Positions 62,153 to 64,000 of a DNA stretch of 64,000 bases are shown here, piece by piece (positions within the stretch are counted from its first letter, which is position 1; each line of letters starts with the position of its first letter). The position numbers and the translations under genes are program-made. Origin of the DNA: Staphylococcus epidermidis. Its GTDB lineage: Bacteria > Bacillota > Bacilli > Staphylococcales > Staphylococcaceae. The DNA lies in contig NZ_AP019721.1 of NCBI RefSeq assembly GCF_006742205.1, positions 1,984,001 to 2,048,000 on the forward strand, written 5' to 3'. The notes beneath the pieces were generated by a model that was not told the origin of the DNA, ran no database searches, and saw only the letters and a list, made by a program, of their open reading frames with translations.

Positions 62153-63304
62153 TTATAACCGCTCCAAAATTTTAGTTTTATCGTGAAATTCCTGAACTTC
62201 ATTTTCGGGTACTGAATCAATTGTTATACCAGCACCCACCCCATAAACCGCTTCTTCATGATTATACTCAATTGTCCGTATAGGGATATTAAATATCATC
62301 CTTTGGTTTGGAAGTAATAAGCCAATTGTTCCACAGTAAATGGATCTTGGCATGTCCTCCAACTGAGCTATATATTGCATTGTATTTATTTTTGGTGCAC
62401 CTGTAATAGAACCACAAGGAAAGAGCGCTCGCATCATATCTATCAATTGAATGTCATCTTGTAATCGGCCACACACTGTACTGGTCATTTGGAAAACTGT
62501 GTCATATTTCTCAATCGAAAACAATTCAGGTACATCTATAGTTCCACTTTGAGCAATTCTTGTAATATCGTTACGTAATAAGTCTACAATCATCACATTC
62601 TCCGCCATATCTTTAGAGGAGGTTTTTAAATTATTATAATATAGCTCATCTTCTTTAACATTTTTCCCTCTAGGCATAGTCCCTTTCATCGGCTTACTAA
62701 CAATCATATTTGATTTACCTTTATAGTCACCTTTTTGAAAGAAAAGTTCAGGCGATATTGATGCTACTTTTATATCAGGTGTGTCCATTAAAACGGTATA
62801 ATTACCATTTTGTGACATAGTAAGTTGATAATATAAGTGACTTATAGGACAGAAAACTTCTGCTTTTAAGCGGGTTGTGTAATTCACCTGATACGTTGCC
62901 CCTTCAATAATGGCTTTATGAATCGATTTGATCTTGTTAATCATCGCTTTATCACTTTCACAAAAATAAAATCCTTCAGTTTTTATATGATTTTTATTGG
63001 GCATTACTTTTTTTATATTTTTTATCGAATTGACCGATTTAAATGAATAAGCTGCAGCAAAAATATGGGATTGTTTCACATTATTGACCACCATTTCCTT
63101 ATTAAAAAAAGGTGCTGCTTCATAAGTAACATAAAGTGCAACATAGCTTCCGTTACGTTGTTCTTGTTCTGCAAAGTGAATGACATCCCCTACTTCATCA
63201 AGACGATATGCAATTTTAGAATCTTGAAAGTTATCCATTTCTAATTGATAGTCTTCATAGTCCTTTTCATTTTCATAATAGCGATACTTAAATTCAATGT
63301 GCAT
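62153..63304 (-). CDS. pabB: Aminodeoxychorismate synthase component I
   Basis: 383 residues, shorter than typical anthranilate synthase because the N-terminal part is reduced. Chorismate-binding domain: ATYQVNYTTRLKAEV near residue 139, SPELFFQKGD near 184, VSKPMKGTMPRG near 200 with the nucleophilic lysine, ENVMIVDLLRNDI near 230, FPCGSITGAPKI near 290 and YGVGAGITIDSVPENE near 350. Makes 4-amino-4-deoxychorismate using ammonia from PabA. Overlaps pabA by 11 bases. Confidence 0.92.
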   Translation of the reverse strand: MHIEFKYRYYENEKDYEDYQLEMDNFQDSKIAYRLDEVGDVIHFAEQEQRNGSYVALYVTYEAAPFFNKEMVVNNVKQSHIFAAAYSFKSVNSIKNIKKVMPNKNHIKTEGFYFCESDKAMINKIKSIHKAIIEGATYQVNYTTRLKAEVFCPISHLYYQLTMSQNGNYTVLMDTPDIKVASISPELFFQKGDYKGKSNMIVSKPMKGTMPRGKNVKEDELYYNNLKTSSKDMAENVMIVDLLRNDITRIAQSGTIDVPELFSIEKYDTVFQMTSTVCGRLQDDIQLIDMMRALFPCGSITGAPKINTMQYIAQLEDMPRSIYCGTIGLLLPNQRMIFNIPIRTIEYNHEEAVYGVGAGITIDSVPENEVQEFHDKTKILERL

Positions 63305-63881
63305 ATTTAACCCCTACCTCGGTTAAGAATAAATTTAATTGTTCGTGACCATATTCACTTAGTATTGATTCAGGATGATACTGTAAACCATAAATAGGAT
63401 ACTTATGATGTGCAACAGCCATAATAACATTCTCGTTGTTCAGAGCTGTGACTTTTAATGCGCTAGGTATTGTAGAGGGGTCAGCCATAAGTGAATGGTA
63501 TCGCATCACGTTAAAATACGATGGTAGACCTTTAAAAATACCCTCATTGCTATGCCTTATCTTGGTAATATGTCCATGAATAGGTTTATCATTATGAATA
63601 ATGTTTCCTCCAAAGTATTCAATGATTAATTGAAAACCTAAACAGACGCCCAAAATGGGAACGTGACGGTGAAATATTTCTAATACGGATGATAGTATTG
63701 GATAATCACTAGGTTTCCCAGGTCCAGGTGAAATGACAATCGCTCTCGGATTCAATGCATCGAGATGCTGTGTCATCAAATCATTTACAGAAATGATTTT
63801 CACTTCTTCAGTAGTTTGTACTTTAATATAATCTATTAAGTTATATGTAAAGGAATCTTGATTATCTATCATTAAAATCAT
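63294..63881 (-). CDS. pabA: Aminodeoxychorismate synthase glutaminase
   Basis: 195 residues from ATG 63881, which has GAGG 7 bases upstream; the ATG two codons earlier abuts the site. Class I glutamine amidotransferase: catalytic Cys in ILGVCLGFQLI near residue 78, SPGPGKPSDYP near 52, and His/Glu in GLQYHPESILSEYG near 167. Supplies ammonia to PabB. First gene of pabABC in the window. Confidence 0.93.
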   Translation of the reverse strand: MILMIDNQDSFTYNLIDYIKVQTTEEVKIISVNDLMTQHLDALNPRAIVISPGPGKPSDYPILSSVLEIFHRHVPILGVCLGFQLIIEYFGGNIIHNDKPIHGHITKIRHSNEGIFKGLPSYFNVMRYHSLMADPSTIPSALKVTALNNENVIMAVAHHKYPIYGLQYHPESILSEYGHEQLNLFLTEVGVKYAH

Positions 63882-64000
63882 ATTCATACCTCAATTATCG
63901 ATAAAGATTGTTAATTATTATAGTTGTTACTCTCTATTATCACAGAACATGACTTGATTTTATATAGCATTTCGTTTATTCTATGTTCCGTGCAAAATAA
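63882..64000. other. pabA upstream region
   Basis: About 120 bases to the window end, presumed to hold the minus-strand pabA promoter. No clear box or riboswitch is visible in this short part. Confidence 0.35.

Overview
The window is chromosomal DNA from a low-GC Gram-positive coccus, almost certainly a coagulase-negative Staphylococcus close to S. epidermidis. Supporting evidence: strong AT bias; AGGAGG-type ribosome sites with ATG/TTG/GTG starts; staphylococcal families (sstABCD, gdpS, ltaS, fakB1, CsbA-like protein, SsaA-like LysM-CHAP secreted protein); and a gene order matching, from memory, the S. aureus block that runs from the pab genes to hprK. I see no prophage, genomic island, CRISPR array, rRNA or tRNA. 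The species call is an inference.

Layout. 1-8.7 kb (minus strand): an hprK-lgt-acyltransferase-TPR operon, preceded by uvrB-uvrA with a LexA box. 9.2-19.6 kb (minus): HD phosphohydrolase-csbA, a LysM-CHAP wall protein with a WalR-type box, prfB with its programmed +1 frameshift, secA, hpf, comFA-comFC and fakB1. 19.8-25.7 kb (mixed): yigZ, tarO, gdpS, a split ThrE-type exporter and pepT. 25.8-30.6 kb: glycerate kinase, a YtxJ/BrxC-type protein, a YkyA-like lipoprotein, a GrpB-like protein, murB and a CHY zinc protein. 30.7-38.4 kb (minus): the nrdI-nrdE-nrdF ribonucleotide reductase behind NrdR boxes, followed by the Fur-boxed sstABCD catechol-iron importer. 39.1-46.9 kb (plus): EamA transporter-queF, dtpT, a lipid kinase and adhE behind a perfect Rex site. 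46.9-55.2 kb (minus): a deoxyribonucleotidase, hisC, a two-gene osmolyte/ergothioneine-type ABC importer, recQ and an Uup-like ABC-F protein. 55.3-64 kb: a ZIP metal transporter, ltaS (lipoteichoic acid synthase), pxpB-pxpC and pabA-pabB-pabC (folate precursor).

Functional themes are cell-envelope building (lgt, tarO, murB, ltaS, CHAP protein), DNA repair and stress (uvrAB, recQ, hpf), redox and iron-linked metabolism (nrd, sst, adhE) and nutrient uptake. Regulation is unusually readable: LexA, Fur, NrdR, Rex, CodY-like and WalR-like sites can all be placed by eye.

Most noteworthy: (1) adhE carries Phe at the position of the catalytic cysteine of its aldehyde dehydrogenase half; (2) two decayed IS1182-family ends lie in inverted orientation about 14 kb apart, one a 535-bp internally deleted copy with both ends, and each supplies the hairpin just downstream of a core gene (dtpT, ltaS); (3) comFA has no usable ATG/GTG/TTG start that includes its first zinc CxxC; (4) a near-perfect LexA box sits before the EamA transporter-queF pair; (5) NrdR boxes form a 32-bp tandem pair plus a separate proximal box. 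I found no wholly new multi-gene system.
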